Position numbers and translations under genes: made by a program | Assembly: GCF_004152865.1 (NCBI RefSeq) | Contig: NZ_SEOO01000005.1 | Location: forward strand, 62,001-126,000 | Reading direction: 5' to 3' | Origin: Sphingobium cupriresistens | GTDB taxonomy: Bacteria > Pseudomonadota > Alphaproteobacteria > Sphingomonadales > Sphingomonadaceae | Length of the DNA: 64,000 bases | Shown here: positions 1 through 8,330 of the stretch, in pieces | How the letters are laid out: each line of letters opens with the position of its first letter | Numbering within the stretch: position 1 is the first letter of the stretch | Notes under the pieces: model-generated | Databases searched by the model: none | Told to the model about the DNA's origin: nothing | The model's input: only the letters and a program-made list of their open reading frames with translations

Positions 1-49
1 TTAGCCCGGCGAAACCGCGCCGCCAACCGGCGATCGGATCAAAAAGCGA

Positions 50-101
50 CTGTCACAAAAGAGACATGAGATAGACGCCAAGATGTAACTAAAGTTTCAT
101 A
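50..101 (+). promoter_or_regulatory. Pho-box-like half-site array upstream of porin
   Basis: CTGTCAC at 50-56 matches the PhoB half-site exactly. Weaker 7-mers follow at roughly 11-base steps: GAGACAT at 61-67, ATGTAAC at 84-90 and GTTTCAT at 95-101. The array lies 30-80 bases before a porin of the phosphate-selective family, the expected place for PhoB control. The repeat pattern is visible. PhoB binding is inferred. Confidence 0.5.
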
Positions 102-131
102 CGGGCGTCGCGGAACAGGAAAGGTATAGGT

Positions 132-1565
132 ATGACGCTCCGACTGCGACTGGCTGGCGGCACCGCGCTGGCGCTGCTGATGATACATATGCCGGTGGCG
201 GCGCAGGCGCAAAGCAGCGCCGATTTGCAGCGCCAGATCGACGCGCTCAGGGCCCAGGTGGAGGCGCTGACCGCGGCGCTGGCCGCGGGCCAGAGCGCGC
301 AACCTGTCGCTGTTGCGCCGGCGTCCGCGCCGGCATCGTCCGCCACGCCGGTCGCGCTCGCCGCGTCGATCGCGCCGCCGGCCATCCCGGCATCGTCCGC
401 CGCGCCAAAGGCCAAGGCCTGGTATGAAAAGCTGTCGCTGCGCGGCTATACCCAGATGCGCTATAATGGCTTCCTGTCCGGTGACGATACGGCGGCGGCG
501 GGCGTATCGCGCCTGCGGTCGGTGCATGACAGTTCGATTTCGGATCGCGGCGGCTTTTCGCTCCGTCGGGCGCGGCTGGTGCTCCAAGGCGATGTCTCCG
601 ATCGCGTCTCGCTATACCTCCAGTCCGACTTCGCGACCGCCGTCAACAATCAGGCGGGCACGGAGCGGCGCGAGGGTTTCGCCCAGTTGCGCGACGCCTA
701 TGCCGATGTGTTCCTCGACAAAGAAAAGAGCCTGCGCCTGCGCTTTGGCCAGTCCAAAGTGCCCTATGGCTGGGAGAATATGCAGTCATCGTCCAACCGG
801 CTGACGCTGGACCGCAGCGATGCGATCAACAGCGCAGTGCCCAGCGAGCGCGATCTGGGCGTGGTGGGCTATTATACGCCGCCGTCGGTGCAGAAGATCT
901 GGGACCGGCTGGGGCATGACGGTCAGAAGCTGTTCGGCAATTATGGCGCCTTTGGCGTCGGCGTGTTCAACGGGCAGGGCACCAACCGGACCGAGCAGAA
1001 TCGCGGGCTGATGAAGGTCGCCTTTGCGACCTGGCCGTTCGCGCTGGACGGGCTGGGCGATGCGTTTGAAGGGCAGGTGTTCGAAATCGGCGGGTCGGCG
1101 ATGCTGAACAAGGTGCAGCCCGAATTGCGCAGCGGGGCGGTCAGCACGATCGCCTATGAGGATAATCGCGTCGGCCTCCACGCCATGCTCTATCCGCAGC
1201 CTTTCGGCATCCAGGCCGAATGGAATTGGGGCAAGGGACCGGAATATGACCGCGACAGCCTGTCCATTGAAACGAAGAAGCTGCGCGGCGGCTATGTCCA
1301 GATGATGTATCGCCTGCCGACGGACTCGGTCGGCGCGCTGATGCCCTATGGCCGTTGGCAACATTATCGCGGCGGGTGGAAGGCCAGCACCAACGCGCCG
1401 CGCCTGGAAACCGACGAGTTCGAACTGGGCCTGGAATGGCAGCCGTGGAAGGCGCTGGAATTCACGGTCGCTTATGCCCGGATGAAGCGCGCCGAAGCCG
1501 ACGAACGGCGCACCGGCCGCGCCGAAGGCGACCTGATCCGTACCCAGGTGCAATGGAATTACTGA
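132..1565 (+). CDS. Phosphate-selective porin O/P family outer-membrane protein
   Basis: The 477-residue protein starts with a signal peptide (cleavage near VAAQA, residue 25). A short coiled coil (DLQRQIDALRAQVEALTAAL) and an Ala/Pro-rich linker to about residue 95 follow, as in trimeric porins. The rest is a beta-barrel pattern of alternating hydrophobic and polar residues ending in the aromatic QVQWNY, a typical outer-membrane assembly signal. GFSLRRARLVLQGD and RFGQSKVPYGWEN are characteristic of the OprO/OprP family (PF07396). It probably passes phosphate or other anions across the outer membrane. The Pho-like sites upstream support phosphate starvation control. The exact substrate cannot be read from sequence. 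Confidence 0.85.
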   Translation: MTLRLRLAGGTALALLMIHMPVAAQAQSSADLQRQIDALRAQVEALTAALAAGQSAQPVAVAPASAPASSATPVALAASIAPPAIPASSAAPKAKAWYEKLSLRGYTQMRYNGFLSGDDTAAAGVSRLRSVHDSSISDRGGFSLRRARLVLQGDVSDRVSLYLQSDFATAVNNQAGTERREGFAQLRDAYADVFLDKEKSLRLRFGQSKVPYGWENMQSSSNRLTLDRSDAINSAVPSERDLGVVGYYTPPSVQKIWDRLGHDGQKLFGNYGAFGVGVFNGQGTNRTEQNRGLMKVAFATWPFALDGLGDAFEGQVFEIGGSAMLNKVQPELRSGAVSTIAYEDNRVGLHAMLYPQPFGIQAEWNWGKGPEYDRDSLSIETKKLRGGYVQMMYRLPTDSVGALMPYGRWQHYRGGWKASTNAPRLETDEFELGLEWQPWKALEFTVAYARMKRAEADERRTGRAEGDLIRTQVQWNY

Positions 1566-1596
1566 CCGGCGAGGCATCGCCCCAACCCCAGCACAT

Positions 1597-1634
1597 AAAA
1601 AGGGCGACACCCATAACAAGGTGTCGCCCTTTTT
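1597..1634. terminator. Bidirectional rho-independent terminator between porin and rplL
   Basis: A perfect stem (AGGGCGACACC with GGTGTCGCCCT) has A-runs on the left and T-runs on the right, so it can serve both the porin (+) and rplJL (-). A second hairpin (CGCCCCGCAG / CTGCGGGGCG, 1658-1684, followed by TTTT) lies just downstream. Confidence 0.85.
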
Positions 1635-1691
1635 CGTCCGGCCGGAGCCGGATCGGCCGCCCCGCAGCTTGTGACTGCGGGGCGTTTTCGA

Positions 1692-2066
1692 TTACTTCAG
1701 CTCGACGGTCGCGCCAGCTTCTTCAAGCTGCTTCTTGACCTTCTCGGCTTCTTCCTTGTTCACGCCTTCCTTGACGGCCTTGGGAGCCGATTCGACCAGC
1801 GACTTGGCTTCGGTCAGGCCCAGGCCGGTGATGGCGCGGACTTCCTTGATGACGTTGATCTTCTTGCCACCGTCGCCGGTCAGGATCACGTCGAATTCGG
1901 TCTGCTCTTCAGCAGCCGGAGCAGCGGCGCCAGCGGCCGGGCCAGCGACGGCGACGGCGGCAGCGGCGCTAACGCCCCACTTTTCTTCCAGAGCCTTCGA
2001 CAGCTCGGAAGCTTCGAGAACGGTGAGGGCCGAAAGCTGTTCGACCAGAGCGTTGATGTCTGCCAT
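1692..2066 (-). CDS. rplL: 50S ribosomal protein L7/L12
   Basis: The 124-residue acidic protein has the L7/L12 layout: an N-terminal dimerisation domain (residues 1-35, [14 protein letters not shown]), an Ala/Pro hinge (about 36-53), and a C-terminal factor-binding domain containing [21 protein letters not shown] and [10 protein letters not shown]. It forms the ribosomal stalk that recruits translation GTPases and binds L10, encoded 72 bases upstream in the same operon. Length and sequence are fully typical. Confidence 0.98.
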   Translation of the reverse strand: MADINALVEQLSALTVLEASELSKALEEKWGVSAAAAVAVAGPAAGAAAPAAEEQTEFDVILTGDGGKKINVIKEVRAITGLGLTEAKSLVESAPKAVKEGVNKEEAEKVKKQLEEAGATVELK

Positions 2067-2138
2067 TTTTCTAGTTCCTTGATTGGGGCCAAGCGCCCCG
2101 TCAGATTGGGTTCAAAGATGTTCCGGGTGAAGGTCGGC

Positions 2139-2654
2139 TTACGCCGCTTCCTTCTCCGCATAGGCGTTGAAGACGCGCGCCAGCTGCGCTGCCGGTGCCT
2201 GGGTGACGGTTGCGAGCTTGGTAGCCGGAGCGACGATAAGGCCGACCAGCTTTGCACGCAGTTCATCCAGCGACGGCATCGATGCCAGGGACTTGACGCC
2301 CTCCGCATCGAGCAGCATTTGCCCCATCGCGCCGCCAACGATCTCAAGCTTGTCGTTGGTCTTCGCGAAATCGACCGCAACCTTGGCGGCTGCGACCGGG
2401 TCGGCCGAGGTGGCGAGGCCAACGGGACCGGTCAGCAGGTCGCTGAGCGGGCCATAGGCCGTGCCATCAAGGGCGATACGGGCGAGGCGGTTCTTCGTAA
2501 CCTTGTAGGTGGCGCCCGCGTCGCGCATCTTCTGGCGCAGGACAGTCGATTGTGCGACGGTCATGCCGAGGTTGCGGGTCACGACGACCACGCCAACTTC
2601 TGCCAGCTCTGCGTTGAGCGCGGAAACGACCTCAGCTTTCTGATTACGATCCAT
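2139..2654 (-). CDS. rplJ: 50S ribosomal protein L10
   Basis: The 171-residue protein begins MDRNQKAEVVSAL. An upstream in-frame ATG at 2672 would add six residues absent from the family, so 2654 is preferred. L10 anchors L7/L12 dimers to 23S rRNA. GVVVVTRNLGMTVAQ and the conserved core are visible, and the Ala-rich C-terminal helix (ATVTQAPAAQLARVFNAYAEKEA) is the L7/L12 docking helix. It is co-transcribed with rplL. rplK-rplA do not lie immediately upstream as in many bacteria; an unusually long non-coding leader is there instead. Confidence 0.97.
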   Translation of the reverse strand: MDRNQKAEVVSALNAELAEVGVVVVTRNLGMTVAQSTVLRQKMRDAGATYKVTKNRLARIALDGTAYGPLSDLLTGPVGLATSADPVAAAKVAVDFAKTNDKLEIVGGAMGQMLLDAEGVKSLASMPSLDELRAKLVGLIVAPATKLATVTQAPAAQLARVFNAYAEKEAA

Positions 2655-2931
2655 GCCATTACTCCACTTCATGTCCGCGCCGCTTGCACGGGCGAACGAC
2701 TAAACCCACGCCGAAGGCATGGGGCACTAAGTCCGAGGGGAGAGATCGACTGGCCCGCATCCATCAAGGAACAGGCAGACCCGAATCGGGTGCATGACCC
2801 GTTCGGCAAAGAACTTTTCCCCGTCTAGGCTGGAGATTAAGAAGGGCAGATCCCTTCACCAACTGTCTCGGACGGTGAACCCCGAAGGGTTCGCTGCGGG
2901 CGCCTTTATGGGAAAAGGGGCGGGATGTCAC
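2655..2931 (-). promoter_or_regulatory. Candidate rplJL promoter and L10 leader
   Basis: Read on the minus strand, GTGACA (2931-2926), a 17-base spacer and TAAAGG (2908-2903) form a plausible sigma-70-type promoter. It would give a leader of about 240 nt before rplJ. The leader holds several short inverted repeats (for example around 2779-2807 and 2878-2892), as expected for an L10-binding autoregulatory leader. The promoter and the autoregulation are inferred. Confidence 0.4.
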
Positions 2932-3205
2932 GCGGAAAGTGGCGTGGGGCGGGGGTGTGGGGCGTTGGCCGCGGGTCACAGCGGGGCGCTGGCGGCGAAG
3001 TTCACACCGTTGTCGGGGTGTGGCGACGCAAAATGTGGAAAAATAAGGCGGCGGGGTAACTGGAAAGCCGCTGTTGGGGCACAGGTGGGTATGGATGACG
3101 CGCCTGTTGCGCGTGTGTTGGGTCACGATCGGGTCATAGTGGCGCGCCGATGATGCGCCTTGGTCCGGGTGCGGCGACGGGCCGGGCGGGGAGCGGCTAG
3201 GTGAT

Positions 3206-3370
3206 ATGCCCCGCGCCTTCCCGCTGGTCCCGCGCTACGAACAGCATGGAATCAGGCGCCGGTCTTACAAGGGATATGGAATCCTCTACTCCGTCGAACC
3301 GGACCGCATCTTCATTCACCGGATCATCGGTCCGGAACAGGATCACGACGCCGCTTTGCAACTGAATTGA
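3206..3370 (+). pseudogene. ParE/RelE-family toxin, C-terminal fragment
   Basis: A 54-codon frame reads MPRAFPLVPRYEQHGIRRRS, then YKGYGILYSVEPDRIFIHRI and a short tail to TGA at 3370. This matches the second half of ParE-type toxins: the GIRRR-(P/S)-Y strand, then YLIFYRV-like and DRI-x-I-xRI strands. The N-terminal helical hairpin (about 40 residues) and any antitoxin gene are missing. The frame stays open upstream, but without toxin-like sequence. It is probably a decayed toxin-antitoxin locus. The family call rests on pattern recognition of a short sequence. Confidence 0.6.
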
Positions 3371-3637
3371 GTGTATGTTGGATGTTGCCGAATGACGACA
3401 ACACCTGTTTGTCGGGCAACTGGCTACCGAAACTCCCTAGCCGCTTGGCAGGACGCCTTTCACATGGCATCTGTTGTGACCATGACGCTTCCAATTTCGA
3501 ACTTTAGCGCAGTTTGGTGCCGCTTCCTGTAGGGAGCGGCTTGTCGTCATTTATCTGCGACCATCGCCGCCGTGCCGGGGCGAATGGTTTAATCTCTGAA
3601 CGTCACCTGTTGCGGCGGCCCTTAAAGGGAAAGCCCC
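3371..3637. other. Intergenic region before LysE-family gene
   Basis: No convincing gene is visible. It holds a hairpin at about 3520-3541 (GCCGCTTCC / GGGAGCGGC, one G-T mismatch) and a purine-rich Shine-Dalgarno-like AAAGGGAAAG just before the ATG at 3638. Base composition is slightly less GC-rich than in the flanking genes, in keeping with degraded accessory DNA next to the toxin fragment. Confidence 0.5.
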
Positions 3638-4285
3638 ATGACGTTTTCAGCCCTCGCCGTCATTCTGATCTATGCCGTCGCGGTCCCTCTGCCGGGGCCA
3701 AGCTTCGTTGCGGTATCGCGCGCCACTATCGCCAACGGAAGGATGGTCGGTGCGTGTGCCGCACTGGGCGTGACACTCGCCGCCGCAATATATGCCGTAT
3801 CAGCATTACTCGGCATAAGCGCCCTGCTGACGGCATTTCCTTGGGTTATCACCATGATCCAGATCGGTGGCGGCATTTACCTCATTACTCTCGGCGCAGC
3901 CCTTCTTCGATCGCATTTTAGGGCGGCAGATAACACCTTGGAACCATCGCAGCATAGCCGGTCGAACATTGACACCGCGAGATTGAAGGACGCTCTTTCA
4001 AAAGGCTTCGCCGTGACAATCGGGAACCCAAAAATGGCCGTATTCTTCTTCGGTCTGTTCGCTCCGGTAGCGGGACAAGCCGTCCCCACAGAGATACGCC
4101 TCATGGTGTTGCTGGGGATTATCGCCGTTGACCTGATCTATCATCAACTGCTCGCGCAGTTCATGGCTTTCATGGCGCAGTCCGATGGCGCACGGCATCT
4201 CACCTACTGGCTCGATGCTGTCGCAGGCGCGCTGATGGCCATCTTTGGTGGCGGCCTTCTGTTTAGCGCCATAGGTATCACATGA
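3638..4285 (+). CDS. LysE/RhtB-family amino-acid exporter
   Basis: The 215-residue inner-membrane protein has about six hydrophobic segments. It carries the family's N-terminal signature PLPGPSFVAVSRATIANGR (residues about 18-36) and the conserved GNPKMAVFF (about 128-136) in the second half. LysE/RhtB proteins export amino acids or derivatives such as lysine, homoserine or threonine. The substrate here cannot be assigned. It stands alone, convergent with the rsh gene, with an AAAGGGAAAG ribosome-binding site. It lies beside a toxin relic, so the locus may be an acquired accessory patch. Confidence 0.85.
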   Translation: MTFSALAVILIYAVAVPLPGPSFVAVSRATIANGRMVGACAALGVTLAAAIYAVSALLGISALLTAFPWVITMIQIGGGIYLITLGAALLRSHFRAADNTLEPSQHSRSNIDTARLKDALSKGFAVTIGNPKMAVFFFGLFAPVAGQAVPTEIRLMVLLGIIAVDLIYHQLLAQFMAFMAQSDGARHLTYWLDAVAGALMAIFGGGLLFSAIGIT

Positions 4286-4445
4286 TGACGACAATCACAT
4301 GTAGCCGTCAGCGGCGCACGCGATTTCCTGAAATTCCTAACGAATGGCAGGATAAATCCCGATTCTGAACCAGAGATTGTGCGGAAATCACCGTCGGGTT
4401 GTATATATGCGCGACAACCCTTCTAAGGAAGTTTTTCGTCGCCCC

Positions 4446-6551
4446 CTAAACCCGATCCGCCTGCACCACGACATCAATGGCGCGCAGCGCCGACAAGATC
4501 CGGTTCAGATGCTGGGCGTCGGCGACTTCCAGGTCGATGACGTCGGTGTGGAACGGGCCTTCGCGGTTCACCAGTTGCAGGTTCAAAATATTCGCCTTGG
4601 TCGCGCCGAAGAGGTTGGCGACGGCGGCCAGCGCGCCGGGCTGGTTCTTGACGATGACGGAGAGGCGGGCGGTGCCGCCCTTCGACTTGCCGTCCCAGGC
4701 CAGGTCGATCCAGTCGTCATCCTGCTCCACCTCCAGCGACCGGCAGTCGATGGTGTGAACCTCGATCGGTTCGCCGGTGCGGCGCACGCCGACGATGCGG
4801 TCGCCGGGGACGGGATGGCAGCAATCGCCCAGATGATAGGCGATGCCCGGCGTCAGGCCGCGGATCGAGACGGGTTCATGCTGGCGGGGATGCGCCTCCT
4901 CCATGCCCTGCGCGCTGGTGGAGCCGGGCATCAGCGCCTCCATGACTTCGGAATCGAGCAGGCGATGCGTGGCGATCGCGACCATCAGCGAGGCCCGGTC
5001 GTCCAGCTTCAGCCGCTTCAGCGCAGCGGTCAGCGCCTTGTCGCCCAGTTCCCTGGCGAGGTCGGGGGAGAAGCGACCGATGATTTCCTCATAGAGTTTT
5101 TCGCCAAGCTTGATCTCCTCGCCGCGCTGCTTCTGGCGGATGTAGCGGCGGATGGCGGCGCGGGCCTTGCCGGTGATGGCGAAGGTGAGCCAGCCCGGTT
5201 GCGGCTCCTGCCCTTCGGATTTCAGGATTTCGACCTGGTCGCCATTTTCAAGGGAGGTGCGCAGCGGCACGACGCGGCCGTTGACCTTGGCCCCGACGGT
5301 CTGGTTGCCGAGCGAGGTGTGGACGGCATAGGCGAAATCGACCGGGGTCGACCCCTTGGGCATCTGGTGCAGCTCCCCCTTGGGCGAGAAGGCGAAGATG
5401 CGGTCCTGATACATGGCCATGCGGGTATGTTCGAGCAGTTCGTCGGCGTCCTGGCTCTGTTCCAGTATTTCGACGAGATCGCGCAGCCAGGCGGCATGAT
5501 GGTCGGTGGCGTCGCCCTTCTGCTTATAGGCCCAGTGCGCGGCGAGGCCCAGTTCGGCGTCATTATGCATGTCGCGGCTGCGAATCTGCACCTCGATCCG
5601 GGCATTGTCCTGATGGATGACGGTGGTGTGCAGCGACTGGTAGCCGTTGCGCTTGGGCGTGGAGATATAATCCTTGAAGCGGCCGGGGACCATCTTGAAG
5701 GTCTGGTGGATGATGCCGAGCGCGTGGTAGCAGGCCTCATGGCTGTCGGTGATGACGCGGAAGGCCATGACGTCGGTCAGTTGTTCGAAGCTGATATGGC
5801 GTTCCTGCATCTTCTTCCAGATAGAGAAGGGGTGTTTTTCGCGGCCCGACACGCTGACCGACATGCCCTTGCCCGCCAGCAGCAATTGCAGTTCCGCGCC
5901 GATCCGGTCGACCTTGTCATGGCCGCCTTCCTTGAGCTGTTCCAGCCGCCTGGTGATGCTGGCATAGGCTTCCGGCTCGATCTCGCGGAAGGCGAGCAGC
6001 TGCATCTCGCGCATGAAGTCGTACATGCCGATGCGTTCGGCCAAGGGCGCGTAGATATCCATCGTCTCGCGCGCGATGCGGCGGCGCTTGTCAGGATTTT
6101 TGATGAAGTGCAGCGTGCGCATATTGTGCAGCCGGTCGGCGAGCTTGACCAGCAGCACGCGGATATCGTCCGACATGGCGAGGAGGAATTTGCGGAGATT
6201 TTCCGCGGCCCGCTCATTTTCGGACATGGCCTCGATCTTCGACAGCTTGGTGACGCCATCGACCATGCGGGCGACATCCTTGCCGAACGCGCTTTCGATC
6301 TCCTCATAGGTGACCAGCGTATCTTCGATTGTGTCGTGCAGCAGCGCGGTGACGATCGTCTGGTCGTCCAGGTTGAAATCGGTCAGGATGCCCGCCACCT
6401 CGATCGGGTGACTGAAATAGGGATCGCCGCTGGCGCGCTTCTGGGAGCCGTGCTTCTGGACCGAAAAGACATAGGCGCGGTTGATCATCGCTTCGTCCGC
6501 ATCGGGATCGTAGCGCTTTACCCGTTCGACAAGTTCATATTGGCGTAGCAT
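4446..6551 (-). CDS. spoT: Bifunctional (p)ppGpp synthetase/hydrolase (Rsh)
   Basis: The 701-residue RelA/SpoT homologue starts at MLRQYELVERV. A longer in-frame ATG at 6602 lacks family similarity. The hydrolase HD motif is intact (H72-D73 ... E76-D77). The synthetase domain carries RFKD at 291-294, the RXKD charge type of bifunctional or Mg/Mn-dependent enzymes, followed by the conserved STPKRNGYQSLHTTV. TGS (about 390-450) and C-terminal ACT (about 630-701) domains complete the layout. It makes and degrades (p)ppGpp and is probably the cell's only long Rsh. It is divergent from the HxlR regulator and has no rpoZ beside it. Confidence 0.96.
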   Translation of the reverse strand: MLRQYELVERVKRYDPDADEAMINRAYVFSVQKHGSQKRASGDPYFSHPIEVAGILTDFNLDDQTIVTALLHDTIEDTLVTYEEIESAFGKDVARMVDGVTKLSKIEAMSENERAAENLRKFLLAMSDDIRVLLVKLADRLHNMRTLHFIKNPDKRRRIARETMDIYAPLAERIGMYDFMREMQLLAFREIEPEAYASITRRLEQLKEGGHDKVDRIGAELQLLLAGKGMSVSVSGREKHPFSIWKKMQERHISFEQLTDVMAFRVITDSHEACYHALGIIHQTFKMVPGRFKDYISTPKRNGYQSLHTTVIHQDNARIEVQIRSRDMHNDAELGLAAHWAYKQKGDATDHHAAWLRDLVEILEQSQDADELLEHTRMAMYQDRIFAFSPKGELHQMPKGSTPVDFAYAVHTSLGNQTVGAKVNGRVVPLRTSLENGDQVEILKSEGQEPQPGWLTFAITGKARAAIRRYIRQKQRGEEIKLGEKLYEEIIGRFSPDLARELGDKALTAALKRLKLDDRASLMVAIATHRLLDSEVMEALMPGSTSAQGMEEAHPRQHEPVSIRGLTPGIAYHLGDCCHPVPGDRIVGVRRTGEPIEVHTIDCRSLEVEQDDDWIDLAWDGKSKGGTARLSVIVKNQPGALAAVANLFGATKANILNLQLVNREGPFHTDVIDLEVADAQHLNRILSALRAIDVVVQADRV

Positions 6552-6663
6552 CGTTTCCCGATTGTGTTGGAAGACCCTTGTCGTGCAACAAAAAAATCCC
6601 ATCTTGCACGAATTAGGCGGCGATTTTGCAACGCTGAAAGCTTTGCGCTATGCGGGGCGACAT

Positions 6664-7146
6664 ATGAAACATAATCTGGCCCAGGATCTGGAACAATGCG
6701 CGCTGCCGAGCGCGCTGGAAATGATGGGTGAACGCTGGTCGTTCCTGATCCTGCGCGGCGCCTTGTCAGGCATCCGCCATTTCGAGGAATTCCAGTCGAC
6801 GCTGGGGATTGCGCGCAACATCCTGGCCAATCGGCTCGCCCGGCTGGTCGAGAACGGGATTTTGGTGCGCGAGCCGATGCAGTGCGACCGGCGAAAGGTC
6901 GAATATCGGCTGACCGAGAAAGGGCAGGGGCTGGCCCCCGCCATGATCGCGCTGCGCCAGTGGGGCGAGCGATGGGGCTGCGGCACGCCCGCGTGCCAGG
7001 TGCTGGCGGACAAGCGCGATGGCCAGCCAATCCGCCCGATCGGCATATTGGCGCATGACGGCCGCACGCTGGACCTGTCCGACCTGGTCTGGCTGTGCAC
7101 CGACGAGGTGACGCCGATGACCGAAGAGCCGGCCGCGGCGGCCTGA
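6664..7146 (+). CDS. HxlR-family winged-helix transcriptional regulator
   Basis: The 160-residue protein begins MKHNLAQDLEQC. It has the HxlR core: a cysteine before the helix-turn-helix (EQCALPSALEMMGERWSFLI), the recognition region GIARNILANRLARLVENGIL and the wing RRKVEYRLTEKG. A C-terminal extension of about 50 residues carries a C-x-Q pattern (CGTPACQ) of unknown use. HxlR proteins often sense aldehydes, quinones or redox state through the N-terminal cysteine. No obvious target lies next to it. It is divergent from rsh, with a 112-base shared region. Confidence 0.85.
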   Translation: MKHNLAQDLEQCALPSALEMMGERWSFLILRGALSGIRHFEEFQSTLGIARNILANRLARLVENGILVREPMQCDRRKVEYRLTEKGQGLAPAMIALRQWGERWGCGTPACQVLADKRDGQPIRPIGILAHDGRTLDLSDLVWLCTDEVTPMTEEPAAAA

Positions 7147-7217
7147 GTCGCGCCAGCGACACGGGCGCTCTCAAACCCGCTTTGACCGCAGGCCCAAATC
7201 GCCTAAGCCTGCACGCA

Positions 7218-8330
7218 ATGTCCGTGACCGTGCCCCGCATCAAGCCTCAGCCCTTTTTCGCTGACAAGAACCGCGCCTTCTGGAATTTGCAGTCGGTCGG
7301 ATGGGCCGGCGCTTTCCTGCTGCGCGGCTCCTCCACCATCGCCAATGGCCAGCCGCTCTCCAGCCTGGTGCCGGTGCTGATTTCGACCGTCACCGGCTAT
7401 TCGGTGACGCTGCTGATCGCGGTGATGTTTCGGTTTCTGGTCAAGAAACGGCCGATCGTGACCTGGGGCGTGTCGATCGTCACCGTGGTCGCGGCGGCAG
7501 GGCTGGTCGCGTTCATCGACGCCTGGGTCTTTTCGACGCAAAACCGGGGGAGCGAGACGGCGGGGCTGCAACTGTTCCTGGGCGCTTTCTATCTGTCGAT
7601 GACGCTGCTGGGCGCCTGGTCGGCGCTTTATTATGCGATCAATTTCTACCTGACGGTCGAGGAGCAGGCGGACCAGTTGCTGCTGCTGGAAAATCAGGCG
7701 GCCAATGCGCAACTGGCGATGCTTCGCTATCAGCTTAACCCGCATTTCCTGTTCAATACGCTCAACAGCATATCGACGCTGGTGCTGCTGAAACAGACGG
7801 ACCGGGCGAATGCGATGCTGTCGCGGCTCTCCTCCTTCCTGCGCTACACGCTGATCAACGAGCCGACGGCGCAGGTGACGATCGAGCAGGAGATCGAGAC
7901 GCTGAAACTCTATCTGGAGATTGAGAAGATGCGGTTCGAGGAGCGGTTGCGCCCATCCTTCATCATCGATCCGGCGGTGGCGCAGGCGCGCCTGCCTTCG
8001 CTGCTGCTGCAACCGCTGGTCGAAAATGCGATCAAATATGCGGTCACGCCCAAGGAAGAGGGCGCCGAAATCGCGGTCAGCGCGCAGCCTGCCGGGGATA
8101 ATGTCCGGATCGTCGTATCGGACAGCGGGCCGGGATTGAACGAAAGCGGAATCAGGCCGCACATCCCGATGAGCGAGGGGACGGGGATTGGCCTGCCGAA
8201 CATCCGGGACCGGTTAATTCAGGCCTTCGGGGAACGACAGCGCTTCGAAACGCGTTCCACGCCGGGCGGATTTTCGGTCATCATCGAAATTCCGCTGAAT
8301 ATGGATGAAACATCGAAAGTGGCCGCATGA
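7218..8330 (+). CDS. LytS/AlgZ-type sensor histidine kinase
   Basis: The 370-residue membrane kinase starts at MSVTVPRIKP. Four hydrophobic segments lie within about residues 28-145, with no recognisable periplasmic sensor domain. A short coiled coil follows, then the PF06580 phosphoacceptor motif LRYQLNPHFLFNTLNSI with His176. A HATPase domain has N-box LLLQPLVENAIKYAV and G-boxes DSGPGLN and GTGIGLPNIRDRL. It overlaps the response-regulator gene by ATGA, so the two are translationally coupled and surely form a pair. The signal sensed is unknown. Confidence 0.93.
   Translation: MSVTVPRIKPQPFFADKNRAFWNLQSVGWAGAFLLRGSSTIANGQPLSSLVPVLISTVTGYSVTLLIAVMFRFLVKKRPIVTWGVSIVTVVAAAGLVAFIDAWVFSTQNRGSETAGLQLFLGAFYLSMTLLGAWSALYYAINFYLTVEEQADQLLLLENQAANAQLAMLRYQLNPHFLFNTLNSISTLVLLKQTDRANAMLSRLSSFLRYTLINEPTAQVTIEQEIETLKLYLEIEKMRFEERLRPSFIIDPAVAQARLPSLLLQPLVENAIKYAVTPKEEGAEIAVSAQPAGDNVRIVVSDSGPGLNESGIRPHIPMSEGTGIGLPNIRDRLIQAFGERQRFETRSTPGGFSVIIEIPLNMDETSKVAA

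Noticed and set aside
1671..2828. A 385-codon open frame over rplJL on the plus strand
   Set aside because: It is antisense to rplJ and rplL and has no family pattern.
3398..3541. tRNA-like fold near the LysE gene
   Set aside because: The hairpins do not form a cloverleaf and no TTCGA-type T-loop with correct spacing was found. No tRNA was seen anywhere in the window.
4377..6548. A 723-codon open frame antisense to the rsh gene
   Set aside because: The Rsh protein on the other strand has intact motifs. The antisense product is low in recognisable structure.
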